From Anastrepha obliqua (Eukaryota > Arthropoda > Insecta > Diptera > Tephritidae): DNA of 64,000 nt. Of the stretch, positions 9,756-21,480 are shown in pieces. The first letter of the stretch is position 1; each line of letters opens with the position of its first letter. The translations under genes and the position numbers were made by a program. The notes beneath the pieces are model-generated. The model saw only the letters and a program-made list of their open reading frames with translations. It made no database searches and was not told where the DNA came from. Location of the stretch: assembly GCF_027943255.1 (NCBI RefSeq), contig NC_072893.1, forward strand, positions 37,842,001-37,906,000, read 5' to 3'.

Positions 9756-11120
9756 AATTACCCCGTATTAAAGCACTTATCAACAGCTTTCATTTGATAC
9801 CCATATTGTACATACACAACCAAAGGTTACCCGGGTCCACGTTTTGACCTACATATATCTCGAGACCCCAGCCACGGAGCGGCATGAAAAATACTCTGTA
9901 CTAAAGCATTCACCAACAGCTTCCATTTGATACCCATATTGTGCATACACATCCGAAGGTTACCCGGGTCAACGTTTTGACCTATATCTCGAGACCCTAT
10001 CTACCAATAGGTATTCAAACTATACGGAAATCATCTTCAATACCTACTTAACAATGTGTGTAAGTTTGGTTTAATTCGGTTCAAAGACACGGCGGGTCCA
10101 CGTTTTGGCATATATTTCGAGACCCTAGTCATCAATAGGTATGAAAATTACCCCGTATTAAAGCACTTATCAACAGCTTTCATTTGATATCCATATTGTA
10201 CAAACACATTCTAGGGTCCACGTTTTGGTCTCTATCTCGAGACCCTAGTCATGGAGCGGATGGAAATACTCTGAACTAAAGTATTCACCAACAGCTTCCA
10301 TTTGATACCCATATTGTACATACACATCCGAAGGTTACCCGGGTCCACGTTTTGACCTATATCTCGAGACCCTATCTACCAATAGGTATCCAAACTATAC
10401 GGAAACCATCTTCAATACCTCCTTAACAATGTGTGTAAGTTTGGTTTAATTCGGTGCAAAGACACGGCGGGTCCACGTTTTGGCATATATTTCCAGACCC
10501 TAGTCATCAATAGGTATGAAAATTACCCCGTATTAAAGCACTTATCAACAGCTTTCATTTGATACCCATATTGTACATACACAACCAAAGGTTACCCGGG
10601 TCCACGTTTTGACCTATATATCGAGACCCCAGTCACGGAGCGGCATGAAAAATACTCTGTACTAAAGCATTCACCAACAGCTTTCATTTGATACCCATAT
10701 TGTACATACACGTCCGAAGGTTACCCGGGTCCACGTTTTGACCTATATCTCGAGACCCTATCTACCAATAGATATTCAAACTATACGGAAATCATCTTCA
10801 ATACCTACTTAACAATGTGTGTAAGTTTGGTTTAATTCGGTTCAAAGACACGGCGGGTCCACATTTTGGCATATATTTCGAGACCCTAGTCATCAATAGG
10901 TATGAAAATTACCCCGTATTAAAGCACTTATCAACAGCTTTCATTTGATATCCATATTGTACAAACACATTCTAGGGTCCACGTTTTGGTCTCTATCTCG
11001 AGACCCTAGTCACGGAGCGGATGGAAATACTCTGAACTAAAGCATTCACCAACATTGGATACCCATATTGTACATACACATCCGAAGGTTACCCGGGTCC
11101 ACGTTTTGACCTATATCTCG
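9756..11120. repeat. Higher-order minisatellite, about 760 bp unit
   Basis: Blocks of about 120-200 bp share the phrases CATTTGATACCCATATTG, GGGTCCACGTTTTG and TCTCGAGACCCTA. They recur as a composite of about 760 bp: the CCCCGTATTAAAGCACTTAT block at 9763 recurs at 10534, and a variant at 10151 recurs at 10911. Repeats of this style are common inside non-autonomous Helitron-type elements of flies, but the parent element is not proven. Confidence 0.8.
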
Positions 11121-11275
11121 AGCCCTATTTCCAAAATAAAATATAATCCTTGTTACTCGTGATGTAGCTTTCGAATGGTGAAAGAATTTTTAAAATCGGT
11201 CCAGTAGTTTTTGAGCCTATTCATTACAACCAAACAAACAAAGTTTTCCTCTTTATAATATTAGTATAGATATGG
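11121..11275 (+). mobile_element. Transposon 3' end, class uncertain
   Basis: The stretch GGTCCAGTAGTTTTTGAGCC...TTTATAATATTAGTATAGAT is a repeat end I associate with insect RTE-like or Helitron-like elements. It directly follows the minisatellite and may be part of the same element. Confidence 0.45.
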
Positions 11276-11579
11276 TAAATATTACCATACATTTTTTCCT
11301 TCAGATATAATAAAAAAATAATAATAATAACATTAAAACAACAGGTATTATTAACAAACTTGGTTTTATTTGAAATTCTTCAAGTAAATCAAAATAATAA
11401 TAATCAATAAGAAGGCATATGCCAATACAAATACGTGAATTTATATATGTACATATGCGCATATACATACATATATACGCTCACTTAAGTAGGGGAGAGC
11501 AAGATGTCGAACGTTGCCGTTCGTTTGCTTTGTTTGCTTTGTCGTTCCTTCCGCTCTTTCGCTTGCAGTTCATTCAATG

Positions 11580-11715
11580 CAATGAGCAAGGTAACACTAA
11601 TATGAGCAAGGTAACACTAATATGAGCAAGGTAACTACATATGAACAGTAATGAGCAAGGTAACACTAATATGAGCAAGGTAACTACATATGAACAGTAA
11701 TGAGCAAGGTAACGA
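11580..11715. repeat. ATGAGCAAGGTAACACTAAT minisatellite
   Basis: Six head-to-tail copies of a 20 bp unit and a longer 30 bp variant (ATGAGCAAGGTAACTACATA...) lie near the right end of the pogo-like element. Confidence 0.85.
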
Positions 11716-11829
11716 CACATTTTTTCGTGCGTGCAGCCTGTTAAATCGAATTATAAGACGTTATCACGTCAAAACCGCACTATTTCAAAACAGCTTAAAA
11801 AAAACCGCATAAAAACAGAATCTACTGTA

Positions 11830-12941
11830 TATATTGTCACAGCAAATATTTTGCACAAAGCTAAAGTTTTTTACGGACGACTCAGGGTGTACGAACGAAT
11901 TGTGTGACTACTGTACTTATCCAATCAGACGTTGTTCAGACAGCAACAAAGCAACATGAGCGGAGACTGTGTCAATTTTTTTCGTATATCACCAACACAA
12001 TATCAGTCTTTTCGTAAACAAACCGCTGTTATGACCCCAGTTACGTCAGTCAATCAGTTGATTCCTTCAAACTCGCTGAGAGCCGGTTAACGGTCTGATA
12101 TTAGCCATACCTTCTAAATTTGTTTCACCATGCTGAGTATTGTTTTAGTTTATCCTTTTTATTTTGACACTATCGCACAATGAATGAGTAGAGGTCATAA
12201 ATATACTATATATATACGAGTAGTTCGAAATTATGGCAGCCGTTATCATTCTGAACCAGAAACTCTTTTCACTGGTTCAGGTTTCCTAGGCAAGGACTGA
12301 GTTCTTCCTACGGCTGCACACCTTCGTTTGCGGTTGGCCATTTAGAATGGCTGCAGGTGTGTTAGGGTCATGAAAGCACTCAGATATTTGAAGGTGTCAT
12401 ATGTAATTTTCAAAGTTTGCATTTGAGCACATACATACATACATATATCTATATTTACATACATATATGTATGTATGCTAGTACTGATCTGTGGTGTGTA
12501 TTTAAATTGCGTTTAGCTTTTTTTGCTTATTCAGGCGATCTTATTTATTTTTAACTCGAAAATTTAAAACAAAAAAGATGCAAAAAAATAAACAATTAAG
12601 CTTGTGTGTAAGTATGTAGGTATAGTATGTTGCAAGTACCTTTGGAATTCCCACTAAAATTGGAAACGCACACAAAGCAGATAAAAAAATGTTAAGAAAT
12701 AACAGATGTAAAGGAAATATTAAAATCAGTATCGCAATCAACTTTTTCCCCAAACATATGTACGTACATACGTATGCATGAATATTCGCTATAAATATAA
12801 AATATTAGGGCGGGTACATTTTTCCTTTGACATCGTTCCTAGCAGATACGGACTCTACATAAGATAACTTCTTTTAAAAATGGGGGAGTTCGAAATGGCT
12901 TTAGTGGTATGCTTTACTGGATTTTTTTTCTTACAATTTTA
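11830..12941. other. No gene recognised
   Basis: Mixed unique sequence with microsatellite stretches (ATACATACATATATC near 12430). Beginning at 11830 it may be the interior of the Tc1-like copy split by the pogo-like element, but no transposase can be read. Confidence 0.3.
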
Positions 12942-12943
12942 TA

Positions 12944-14640
12944 TGGGTATGGGAATAAGTTTCCGCCCTTTCTTAGCCAAAGTTACGAATTATTTAAACA
13001 ATTAAATAATGCATAAAATTATGTGAAGTATGTGCCATTTGAAGCTACAACTTTATTCCATCTTTCAAGCAGCATACAGATTTCTCTAACGAAAAATTCG
13101 AGTTCTTTTGACTTGAGCCAGTTTGCGATGCTCTCTTAAGAATTGAACCGCTCTCCCATAAGGGCTGACTGCATTGATCGGAACATATAGTAATCCGGAG
13201 GTGCAATATCTGGGGAATATGGCAGGTGAGACAAGAATTCGCAATTCAGTCCCTCCAAATATTTCTGTACCGATTTAGCAACGTGTGGTCTGGCGTTGCC
13301 ATCCAGCAAAATCAGTTTGTCATGTCGGCCGCTTTTCTTTGACAGCTCGATTCAAACGCATTAGCTGCAGTGGGTAACGATCCAAAGTGATGGTTTCAGA
13401 TGATTTAAGGGGAGAGCCTGGTTTATAAGGTCAAAAAATTCAATTTTTTTTTCGTTTTAAGCGATTGCTAATACATATATTTCAGAATATTCACACAAAG
13501 TTACAGAGCCTAATTCTCAATATTTCCGTAGATACAAAGTCAAAGGTAGGCGAGCGTTAGGTAGTTCGCTGTGACCGGACAGCTATAGTACAAACTTTAT
13601 CTTCTTTTCTCGACTTTTCATTTTTACGATTTCTTTGAATTGGCGTACATGAATGAAAAAAAAACTAATGAAGCTTTTGAAATGAATCATAGCTTGTTCC
13701 CTTCAGTATTAAATTCGCTTCTATTTGAACTAACAAAATTTGTAGATAAAAAAAAATTTTCCAAGATTTTTATACCAAGTTGCAGTTAATTTTTTTTTAT
13801 AGTAAGACAATTTTTTCTTTAAAACCTCCAAAAAGTTGAAATTTTGGAATTTTTCTCAGTTTTCTTAGTTCATCTAGAATAAAAAATCATGATAATTAGA
13901 AATCCATCATCAGAAACCAGGCTCCCCCCTTAAGGAGTTCATAATAGATGACACTCCTCTGATCCCACCAGATGCACAACACAACCTTTGACGGATGAAT
14001 ATTTTTTTTCGCTGTCGATGGACCTGGTTCACCTGGCAGGCTCCAACATTTTGGATCATAAGGGTTATCACAATAGATCCATTTTTAATTCCAGTGACGA
14101 TGCGATGCAGAAAACCTTTTTGTTTTCTGTTGTTCAAGAAGCATCTCACACGTAACCAAACGTCTCTCGATATCCCTCTCCTTCAATTGATGTGGAGTTA
14201 CCTGCTTTTTGGACCCCTTCCATCGCGTGCAAACGTTTACCGACGGTTGATCGGTCAACAGCCAACTCTTTAGACATATCATCAAGGGTTCGACTTGCGT
14301 CTTAATCCAATAATTGTTGTAGCTGAGTATCTTCGAACTTTTTCGGTGTCCCTCCGCGATCTTACCACTCACGTCCAAATTGCCATTTAGGAAGCGTCGA
14401 AACCACTCTTTACATGTTGTATTTGATGGAGCGTGATTACCGTAAATCCTGGTCAATATACGACACGTTTCAGCTGCACCTTTCTTTAAAAGGTAATAAT
14501 GAAGCGTGACTTCCCGCAAATGCTCTTTTTCGGGACGAACGTAGACATTTTTGACGTCAAATAAATAAGGATATTTTCGCTTCAAACGAATGTCAACTAC
14601 TGCGATCGAAACCTCACATATACTATGCACCTTCAAATCA
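12944..14640 (-). pseudogene. mellifera-type mariner, split by a TTAA element
   Basis: Read on the minus strand from about 14600, with frameshifts: FDVKN, KGAAETCRIL...WFRRFLNGNLDVSGK, then DIERRLVTCEMLL, KRFSASHRH, and WSLPGEPG. After the insertion it continues LLDGNARPHVAKSVQKYLEG, YSPDIAP and WLKSKELEFF. The left terminus TGGGTATGGGAATAAGTTTC at 12944 follows TA. A 521 bp TTAA element interrupts the catalytic region. Several frameshifts mean it is inactive. Confidence 0.85.
13405..13933. mobile_element. TTAA-flanked non-autonomous element, copy B
   Basis: TTAA at 13405-13408 and 13930-13933 bounds 521 bp with ends GGGGAGAGCCTGG and, inverted, GGGGGGAGCCTGG. Joining the flanks at one TTAA restores the mariner frame (YYELL-K-SSETITL), so TTAA is the duplicated target. 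No coding capacity. Confidence 0.9.
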
Positions 14641-14686
14641 GCAGCATATTATTACAGCGAACACGAAAATAGTATCAGCAGCGACT

Positions 14687-15440
14687 TTGAACACAAGCTC
14701 ATGTGGAAGAAATCTATGTGTTGATTGTTATAACCGACTTTATTTAGCTTTGACTGATATTCGTTGTGGAAGTACAGGTGAAGATAGCGGGGATGAAGTG
14801 GATCCATTTGGTGGTGGTGTTGACGATGGTGATTATTGGACCGAGGAAGATGCTTCTGGTATTGGAGGAAATAATCGAGCCAAATGAAATACTTGACAGC
14901 GATGAAGAAATCGACTTATTGAATGAGTCGACGGCTGCGCCAGAACCAAGTACGGACGATCCGTTTTTTCTTTGGAGGGATGGAATAACGTGAAAGAAAA
15001 ATGAGCCATCTATTCACTTCACTTCGGGCCAAGGCATCAAAATCCCGTTCCTATTGCGGTAGTAGAGACATTTTTTACATCCAATATTGCATTCATTGTC
15101 ATTTCGGAAACACATCGATATGTATATGAAGTCATTCAAAAATGCAATGAAGCACATCCAGATGTATAACCAAGTGTTTGGATTGATCTGATCAGCACTG
15201 AGCTTTGTGCATTTACTGGTGTTCTTTTCGCCATGGGTGTAACACACAAAATATGCAGAAAACGGAGGTTTTGTGGGCTTCGGATGCTTTGCTCATTTTT
15301 CGAGCAGCAATGTCTCAGTGTCGATTCAAAATTTTGGCACGATATATTTTGAAAACAGTCGAATACGTCAATTTCGCCAGATGCGGGTGCCCAACCGATG
15401 GCTTTAAGAAAGGTGTCCAACGCAGGGTTAATAACAAAAT
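14687..15440 (+). pseudogene. piggyBac-like transposase remnant (N-terminal part)
   Basis: An acidic leader (DSDEEIDLLNES) precedes ELCAFTGVLFAMGVTHK. After a frameshift comes MQKTEVLWASDALLIFRAAM and SQCRFKILARYI. The last blocks match the piggyBac (DDE_Tnp_1_7) start, where a W..D..PIFRA.MSR.RF pattern is typical. Multiple frameshifts; the catalytic Asp residues are absent. It is the only piggyBac-type coding trace seen near the TTAA elements, but its own ends were not identified. Confidence 0.6.
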
Positions 15441-15717
15441 GCCGAAAAATTATAATTAATGAATGAATGAAGAATGAAAAATAATGAAACTTTTAAAGAG
15501 AAGATCAAGAAAGACTGGATGCAATGCTGGTTTGCACTAACTCATTCGAAGTTACATTGTTTTGATATTTTGGAGATGTTTAAGAAATTGCAATTAAAGA
15601 ATTTTCTAAAAAATCCAAGAGAACATTTTTTTAGTGGAAGCAATACACACATACAAGTAGTATTAACGGTGCGAAGGCATTTTTAACCCAACCTCAGCGC
15701 AAAAAAAAAGCACCTAC

Positions 15718-15892
15718 AGTTTCCCATTCGACTCGCATTCGCAAAGGCCATTAACAAAGCACGAGGGCAAATCACTGCAAGTTAATAGATTGAATCTAAA
15801 AAATCCCTGCCGCTCACATGACCGACTATATGTTGCGTGTTTTTGGGTTGGAAACCCGTCAAATATATTTGTGTACCCAAAATCGTTGGAAT
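15718..15892 (+). pseudogene. Second Helitron helicase C-terminal fragment
   Basis: Reads LQFPIRLAFAKAINKARGQ, then after a one-base shift SLQVNRLNLKNPCRSHDRLY, VACFWVGNPSNIFVY. This is the same helicase block as at 6950-7160 but from a different copy, with INKARGQ retained. No Helitron terminus is visible. Confidence 0.75.
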
Positions 15893-16029
15893 AGTTAATT
15901 GATTTTGTAATAGAATATTACTGATTAATTGAGTAGCAAGAGCATTACCAATTATAGTAGGGCATTATTTTTGACAATTAATTCGAATAATGAACGATTT
16001 TACATCTGCCAATGACAGAAAGCATTCGT
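15893..16029. other. Short spacer, nothing recognised
   Basis: AT-rich spacer between the Helitron fragment and the LOA-like 3' end. Confidence 0.3.
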
Positions 16030-17345
16030 AGGTAGGTAGGTATAGTGGTTGTCGTTCGACACACCTAGGCCTGCTGTATACCCATTGTGATATCACCGGG
16101 GCTGTCCCCTCTACTCACTCTATATCGTCCTCATTGAATCAACCTGTGGCTTTGATATATCTAACAAGACTTGTTATTTTTATATTGGCTACTTCTGACA
16201 AGTTATTCATTGAGCTTTTTCCTAAAATATTGAACCTTCTTCTATCCAGAGCCATGCACCCGCCTAGAAAGTGTTCTATAGGCTCTTATTCTTCAATGTC
16301 GTTACAGCTTCTGCAATAGTCGTAATAGGGAGCTTCCAGTCTACTGGCATGCCTGCCAATCAAACAATGCCCTGCTAGGACCCCGAGGAGATTTCTCAAG
16401 TTTTTCCTGTTTAGTTTCAACAGTCGCTTTGTGCCGTCCATGTTCTATTCCGGCCACGTCATTCTACTAGTTGCACAGGTCAGGGACTGAGAACATAGCC
16501 TGTTGGCAGCACTGATAGTGTGTTTATCTATAAGCATCTTACAAGTTGCTTAAGGTATATGTCTGGTTGGATCGGTAATGTGGTACCCAATCTCGTTAGT
16601 TCATCTGCTTTGCAGTTGCCTCCTATGTCTCTATGACCCGGCACCCAGAGCAGGTTTATTACAAAGTACTGTGATAGTTCTGTCAGAACGTCGATACATT
16701 CTTTTACTGTCTTCGAGTTAATATTAGGCGATTTTAAAGCTTTCAGGACCGATTGACTATCTGAATATATGTTTATATCTCTTGTTGTGAGGACACTTTT
16801 ATTTAGGGCTAGCAGGCCTTCTCTGATAGCCAATATTTCAGCTTGAAATACGCTGCAGTTATGAGATGTTGGCATTCATTCCTTCAGAATGAAGGTCTCC
16901 GCCTACTTGATCATTTAGCTTGGTACCATCAGTATAGATGCTGATTCCGTTTTTATTGTCCATTACCCCATTGTCCCAATCTCTCGTTGGAAAAGTTGTG
17001 GTAAAGGATGTGTTTAAATGCAACTCCATTGAACTACAAAAGTCTGTCGTCTGATGTAGGAAGGGGTATTCGTTCAGTATTCTTGCGTGACCTCTTCTGT
17101 TAGTGGCTAAGTTGGAAGTAGTCTTTAGTGCCCCACTTATGCAGAGACTAGCACCTCTTTGAATACTTTCTAGGCGTTTTACTGTTGTTCTTTTCTCGAG
17201 TATTGGCCACCAGACTAAAACACCGTATGTCATAATAGGCCTTACCACTGCTGTATATAGCCAGTGAACTATTTTTGGGGCTAGGCCCCAGCATTCGTAA
17301 GAATTAGGAAAAGTTATATGGACATCTTCAAGATGTGCCACCTAT
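16030..17345 (-). pseudogene. LOA/I-like non-LTR retrotransposon, RNase H and 3' end
   Basis: Minus-strand coding from 17341 reads the post-RT linker (VVRPIMTYGVLVWW). An RNase H domain follows: IYTDGTKLND, VFQAEILAIREG, NIYSDSQSVLKAL, then WVPGHRDIGGNCKADEL. The C-terminal zinc-finger-like tail lies near 16250-16350, and the 3' UTR ends in a CCTACCTACCTA run near 16030. RNase H after RT marks the I/LOA/R1 group. 5' truncated and frameshifted. Confidence 0.85.
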
Positions 17346-18829
17346 GTGCAAGAGTTTCGAACAAAATCGTTTAAATTTTTGAAGAGTGGCTGCACTCTTC
17401 GCGCCCTTGGCCACCCGTGAATGTTTAGCTTGGCAATAAGGAAATGCACAAGACTTTCATAGTAATTTATTAACTACAGAGACAATCAACATGAGAAACC
17501 AATATTTTGTGGTTATTTCCGATTTAAAGTTAGACATATAAAAAAGAGACATAAAAACGTTGTCCCTGAAGAGGCAATAGACGAAAACGGTGCGGTAAAC
17601 GCACAAAATTCCTTTTGTTTTTTAAAGAAATAAAACCCCTGGACCGTATTTTAATTTCTTTAGAGCGTAATTTTAATGCCAGTTATTTCGCTACGCCGAC
17701 AGAAACTACTAATTTTCGTATTTTATTTTGCTTTGTATAGCAGAATACTCAGCGCTCTTTCAAATAATGACCAACATGGCGTATGAGTAATGTTAATTAT
17801 TTGCATGCTTTGAAGCCATCAAAATCTGACTGGTTGTTATAGTACAAATATTTACTTTGCACACACGTGCAAGTAAATATATTTAAATTCGTGTATACAA
17901 ACACATTTGAATATGAATATACTTGTTGCGCCTGGTGTCTAACATTCAACGTCATTGATTTAAATATAAAAGTAAAATGTGTACAAAGACAAGCACAAGA
18001 CGCAAGGACGCCACTCATTTTTAGTTATGAATGTATCCTATTTCTTATAAATATAAATAAAAATTTATTCAAAAATAAGTACTAAGTAATAATAATTGCT
18101 TTTCTCAGTGAAAGATATTTAGATTTCAGATTTTTTTTTTATTGTGTATACTATTCGGCTATGTGTATGTGTGTATGTGACAGAATATAATAAGAGCAAA
18201 TTTTTATTTATACTACAGTATTTAATGAATAAAGAAATAATCAGTTTCTTATAATAGTAATTGTGGATACTTATAGTATGCCGAATACTCGAATACTCTT
18301 TTATTGCTTTTTTCGTGTTTACATTAACTTTTTGTTTTATTTAAGTATTTTTATAAGGCCGACCATGCCGAGAATAAATGTTCCATGACTTGCACAAAAT
18401 GGTGCACAAAAAATGTACTCCTACTGTATACTTACATATGTATATGTAGATATGTTCTTCGCAAAATATATTTATTGAATGGTTGTTCTCAAAAATAAAT
18501 TTTATTGCTTGCTTGGAAGTTGTTGGTGTGAAAATCTGCTACCTCTAGCCGAAGGAAATTTACGCACATATATGTATATATATATATGTATATACTTATG
18601 TATGTATGTACAATTAGAATTACATTAAAATAAATGAATTTTTTATTGCTGCTAAATGGATCGACATTTTTAGTACTGCAATTTAGCAATCTGCACAATA
18701 CTCGTACATATAATACAATATTAAATCAGAATTTGATGCAGAAAGTATTTAATAGGTCTACTTCAATATTTGTTAGCCCTGCTAGATGTATACATTTTAA
18801 AAAATTTGGCCATCTGTACCCAATGTTCA
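17346..18829. other. No gene recognised
   Basis: AT-rich sequence with microsatellite runs such as ATGTATATATATATATG near 18570. The open frames here are short and compositionally random. Confidence 0.35.
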
Positions 18830-19400
18830 AATTTTCAGGTGTTTTCGCCCAAAACTAAGGTTCTCTTCCAAACGATTCGAAGTCCAGTCAGCGAACAAAC
18901 GGCGTTGTCTATGGTCATCACCTTTGAGCTCCTGGGTCAGTTGGATCTTGCACGGGTGTAGGCCCAAGTCCCGACGCAAAATTGGCCAAGTTGAAGTCTG
19001 CGAAAGACAAAGTTCTTGTGCACAGCGAGGAATAGACTGCCTCGGGTTCTGCTGTACACTTTCACGGACCGCGGCAATGTTCTCGGCTGATCTTGCGTTC
19101 CTTGAACGTACGGGTGTTGGCTGATTGTTTACTGACCCGGTCGTATCAAATTTGGCCACCAAACGTTGAAGAGTCGACTTTGAAGGACCACCACGTCTAC
19201 TGAAAAATGGGCGCAATGCGCGCAACGTTTGCGTTAATGAACACTCATTTTGATAATAAAGTTTTATCATTTGAATGTGCTGTTCAATCGTGTAACTTCC
19301 CATGATGATTTGGCATAAACAATTGAATAATAAACAAAAGATTTGACAGATGTCACCAAAACAAAATGGCTGCTACAGGGCGCCAAAATCGACCCGCGCC
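18827..19400 (-). pseudogene. mariner transposase N-terminal half
   Basis: An intact 158-codon frame from 19303 starts MGSYTIEQHIQMIKLYYQ and carries both helix-turn-helix regions (KSTLQRLVAKFDTTGSV, then RCAQELCLSQTSTWPILRRD). HPCKIQLTQELKGDDH follows. It stops just before the first catalytic Asp (NLSFGRKHLKI), so the catalytic half is deleted. The style is that of the DD41D/rosa-like group. Confidence 0.8.
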
Positions 19401-19434
19401 ATTGAAAAACACTTTAGTAGGGAAAAAGCGATAG

Positions 19435-20315
19435 GATAGAATATAGAACAGTTAGTTAGTCCTGTAAGAATTTCCCAGATTCTTTGACAAATCTGAAAAT
19501 ATCCTCCAGTTTGAGAGAACGAACATTTCTCATTCTCATGACATCGGAACCCACAATTTGTATAGCCTTACTCTAGCAAAGGCAGTAGACTCACATAGAA
19601 GACACTTTCTGACTATACATTTAGCTTTATGCGGTCATGATACACTGGGACCTCTGATGTGGTCCATTGTGCTTGATCGCGAGTTTATAGTTGGAGGTTT
19701 CTAATTAGTTGGAGCACTTGCTTAAGCTTTTTGTTCCATATCAAAAATGGATTTTGTGACACACACTTTGCCTTGCAAGAGCTATACCTACATTCGCAGA
19801 GCAAGTACACTGGCATTTCATCACCCAGCTCACAACAATGGCCGACAGTTATTTCTACTAGTTGTAGTTTCATGAAAGGCATAACGAAGGCTACAGTGTC
19901 CTGTGTATGTAGTATCCAGTGAGAGCTCGGAAGATCTCTCTATTCAGGTGTACTAGCAAGTACGCAAGTAGACTCTTATAGAAGGAGGAATACATACTGA
20001 ATTTATACATACATTGATTTGCCTGCCTCTGTTTCGAACTTTTCATCCAGTATCGTATGAACGATGCATGCCTCACTAGTCGGCCGCAAAAGTATTCTGG
20101 TCCTTTGAATTTTGATATAGTGGTTAATTTCGCTAGGTAGTTCACCTGCTCATTGTCATCACGAACTTCCTATCTTGGTAGCCAACCCAGCCAAATGGTA
20201 TTCTTTGCTACCAAGGTGCTGCATTTCTCAACGGGGTTGGATGTTATTGTGTGAGACTGTAGTGCACATAAAGCTGCCTGTTCGTACATCGGGTACTTTT
20301 TAACTGCATGAGAAC
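19435..20315 (-). pseudogene. LOA/I-like non-LTR fragment, RNase H and 3' end
   Basis: Minus-strand pieces in several frames: YPMYEQAALCALQSHTITS (RNase H SDSQAALKAL block), WLGWLPR...DDNEQVNYLAKL (WVPGH...NE.AD.LA block), LITVGHC-type tail, and a final RFVKESGKFLQD then stop at about 19465. Heavily decayed. Confidence 0.65.
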
Positions 20316-20319
20316 TATC

Positions 20320-21480
20320 GTTATCGTTTGACAGCTGAGAAAGGAAAATTGTATTGACATTTCTGTTCAGTGAGGTTTGGCAAGTCATCATGAATCGTTT
20401 AACGCCAAAACAATGCTTCCACTTGAAACAAATAAATAAATCTGTACGCGAAGTTAAGGGGGGAGCCTGCTTTAGAGGCTTAAAAAATTGATTTTTTCGT
20501 GGATTTTTTTGGGAAGGAAAGAAATATTCGATTGAAACGAAACTTTCAGGTTTTATTCCTATATACTTCAACAGTCTTCTCAAATTTTTTCATTAAAATA
20601 TAACATAAGATGACATGTCTGGTACAAACATATTGCCGCGGGAAGATGCAGGTCGCAATTTTCATCAGAAACCAAAACCCCCCAAAAAAATTTTATTTTA
20701 GTATAGTATAGCTTCTATTTAAACCAAGAACATTAAACAAAAAGTGAGAAATTTAACAATTTTTCGCTAATTTAAAAAAAAATCATTTTTTTGGAAAAAC
20801 AAATTCACTTTAGATTATTTAAAAAGTGGGTTAATCATAACTTTCTTAAGGTTTTTTAGGTTCAACTGGAAGATAATTTAATTCTGAGTACAATCAATGT
20901 TATCTAGTTTCGATAGGGCGTTTAACTTTTTCCCTATCTATCCCGCCAATTAGGAAAAATGGTAAACATAAAAAACCGAGAAATCGCACTTCGAGCGATC
21001 CGGCCGCTCGTATACCTGCTCGACGCTTGCTCACAAATTCTTCTGTAACTCCGAAAATATTTTGAATTTGCTTCTGAAATTTTGAAGACATATTCTTGGA
21101 TAGTTTGTTTGTTTATGCAAAAAAAAATCGATTTTTTTAAGCCTCTAAAGCAGGCTCCCCCCTTAATAGAGTGAAGTGTCGAAGAAGACGCTGAAACATC
21201 GATTCAACGTAGTTCTCAACTTATTGATCTTTGTTCTTCGACTACGTGGAATCTCGGCTTACATGGCGATAAAATACAGACCGTGCAAGAGTTGAAGCCA
21301 AATGGCTATCGCTGGCCTCTCATTTTTGCTGATTAAGCTCATTTAGATATATTATTCAGATTTATTCAAAAAGTAGTCAAAAATTGAACTGGTCGCATGG
21401 ACCCGCAGCCGTGGCAGATATTTTGACTGATATCTTATTAAAAAAATAAATGCCATGAAATTATCCCCCACATTGTATTG
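20320..21480 (+). pseudogene. mariner remnant carrying TTAA element copy C
   Basis: MNRLTPKQCFH at 20396 is the start of a DD41D-type transposase like the copy at 61053. After the TTAA insertion, LCSSTTWNLGLHGDKIQTVQ and ELKPNGYRW can be read, and near 21380 a C-terminal KNWTGRMDPQPWQIF trace. Most of the catalytic region is deleted. Confidence 0.7.
20454..21166. mobile_element. TTAA-flanked non-autonomous element, copy C
   Basis: TTAA at 20454-20457 and 21163-21166 bounds 705 bp. The inverted repeats start GGGGGGAGCCTGCTTTAGAG and are near-perfect for about 34 bp. It sits inside a mariner remnant. AAAAAATTGATTTTTT-type palindromes lie just inside the ends, as in the other copies. Confidence 0.85.

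Larger units (their letters stand above)
8273..11827 (-). mobile_element. pogo/Tigger-like element, internally replaced by repeats
   Basis: Perfect 24 bp terminal inverted repeats beginning CAGTAGATTCTG at 8273 and ending at 11827 are flanked by TA (8271-8272, 11828-11829). TA targets and CAGT ends fit pogo/Tigger. Near the left end, minus-strand codons read a transposase-like C-terminal tail (SKPAKQKLITDYINN...FTPNPKRMRNM, about 8760-8465). A 57 bp tandem duplication at about 8467-8580 breaks its end. The catalytic part is missing; the middle is the pentanucleotide array and the minisatellite. Confidence 0.75.

Noticed and set aside
8847..9783. Three long open frames encoding MLCYV/VLCCV repeats
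   Set aside because: They are produced by a 5 bp repeat without stop codons and appear in all three minus frames; no start context, no splice sites and no protein-like composition.
12541..12753. Hydrophobic minus-strand frame of 70 codons
   Set aside because: AT-rich random frame; composition Leu/Ile/Phe follows base content and no signals surround it.
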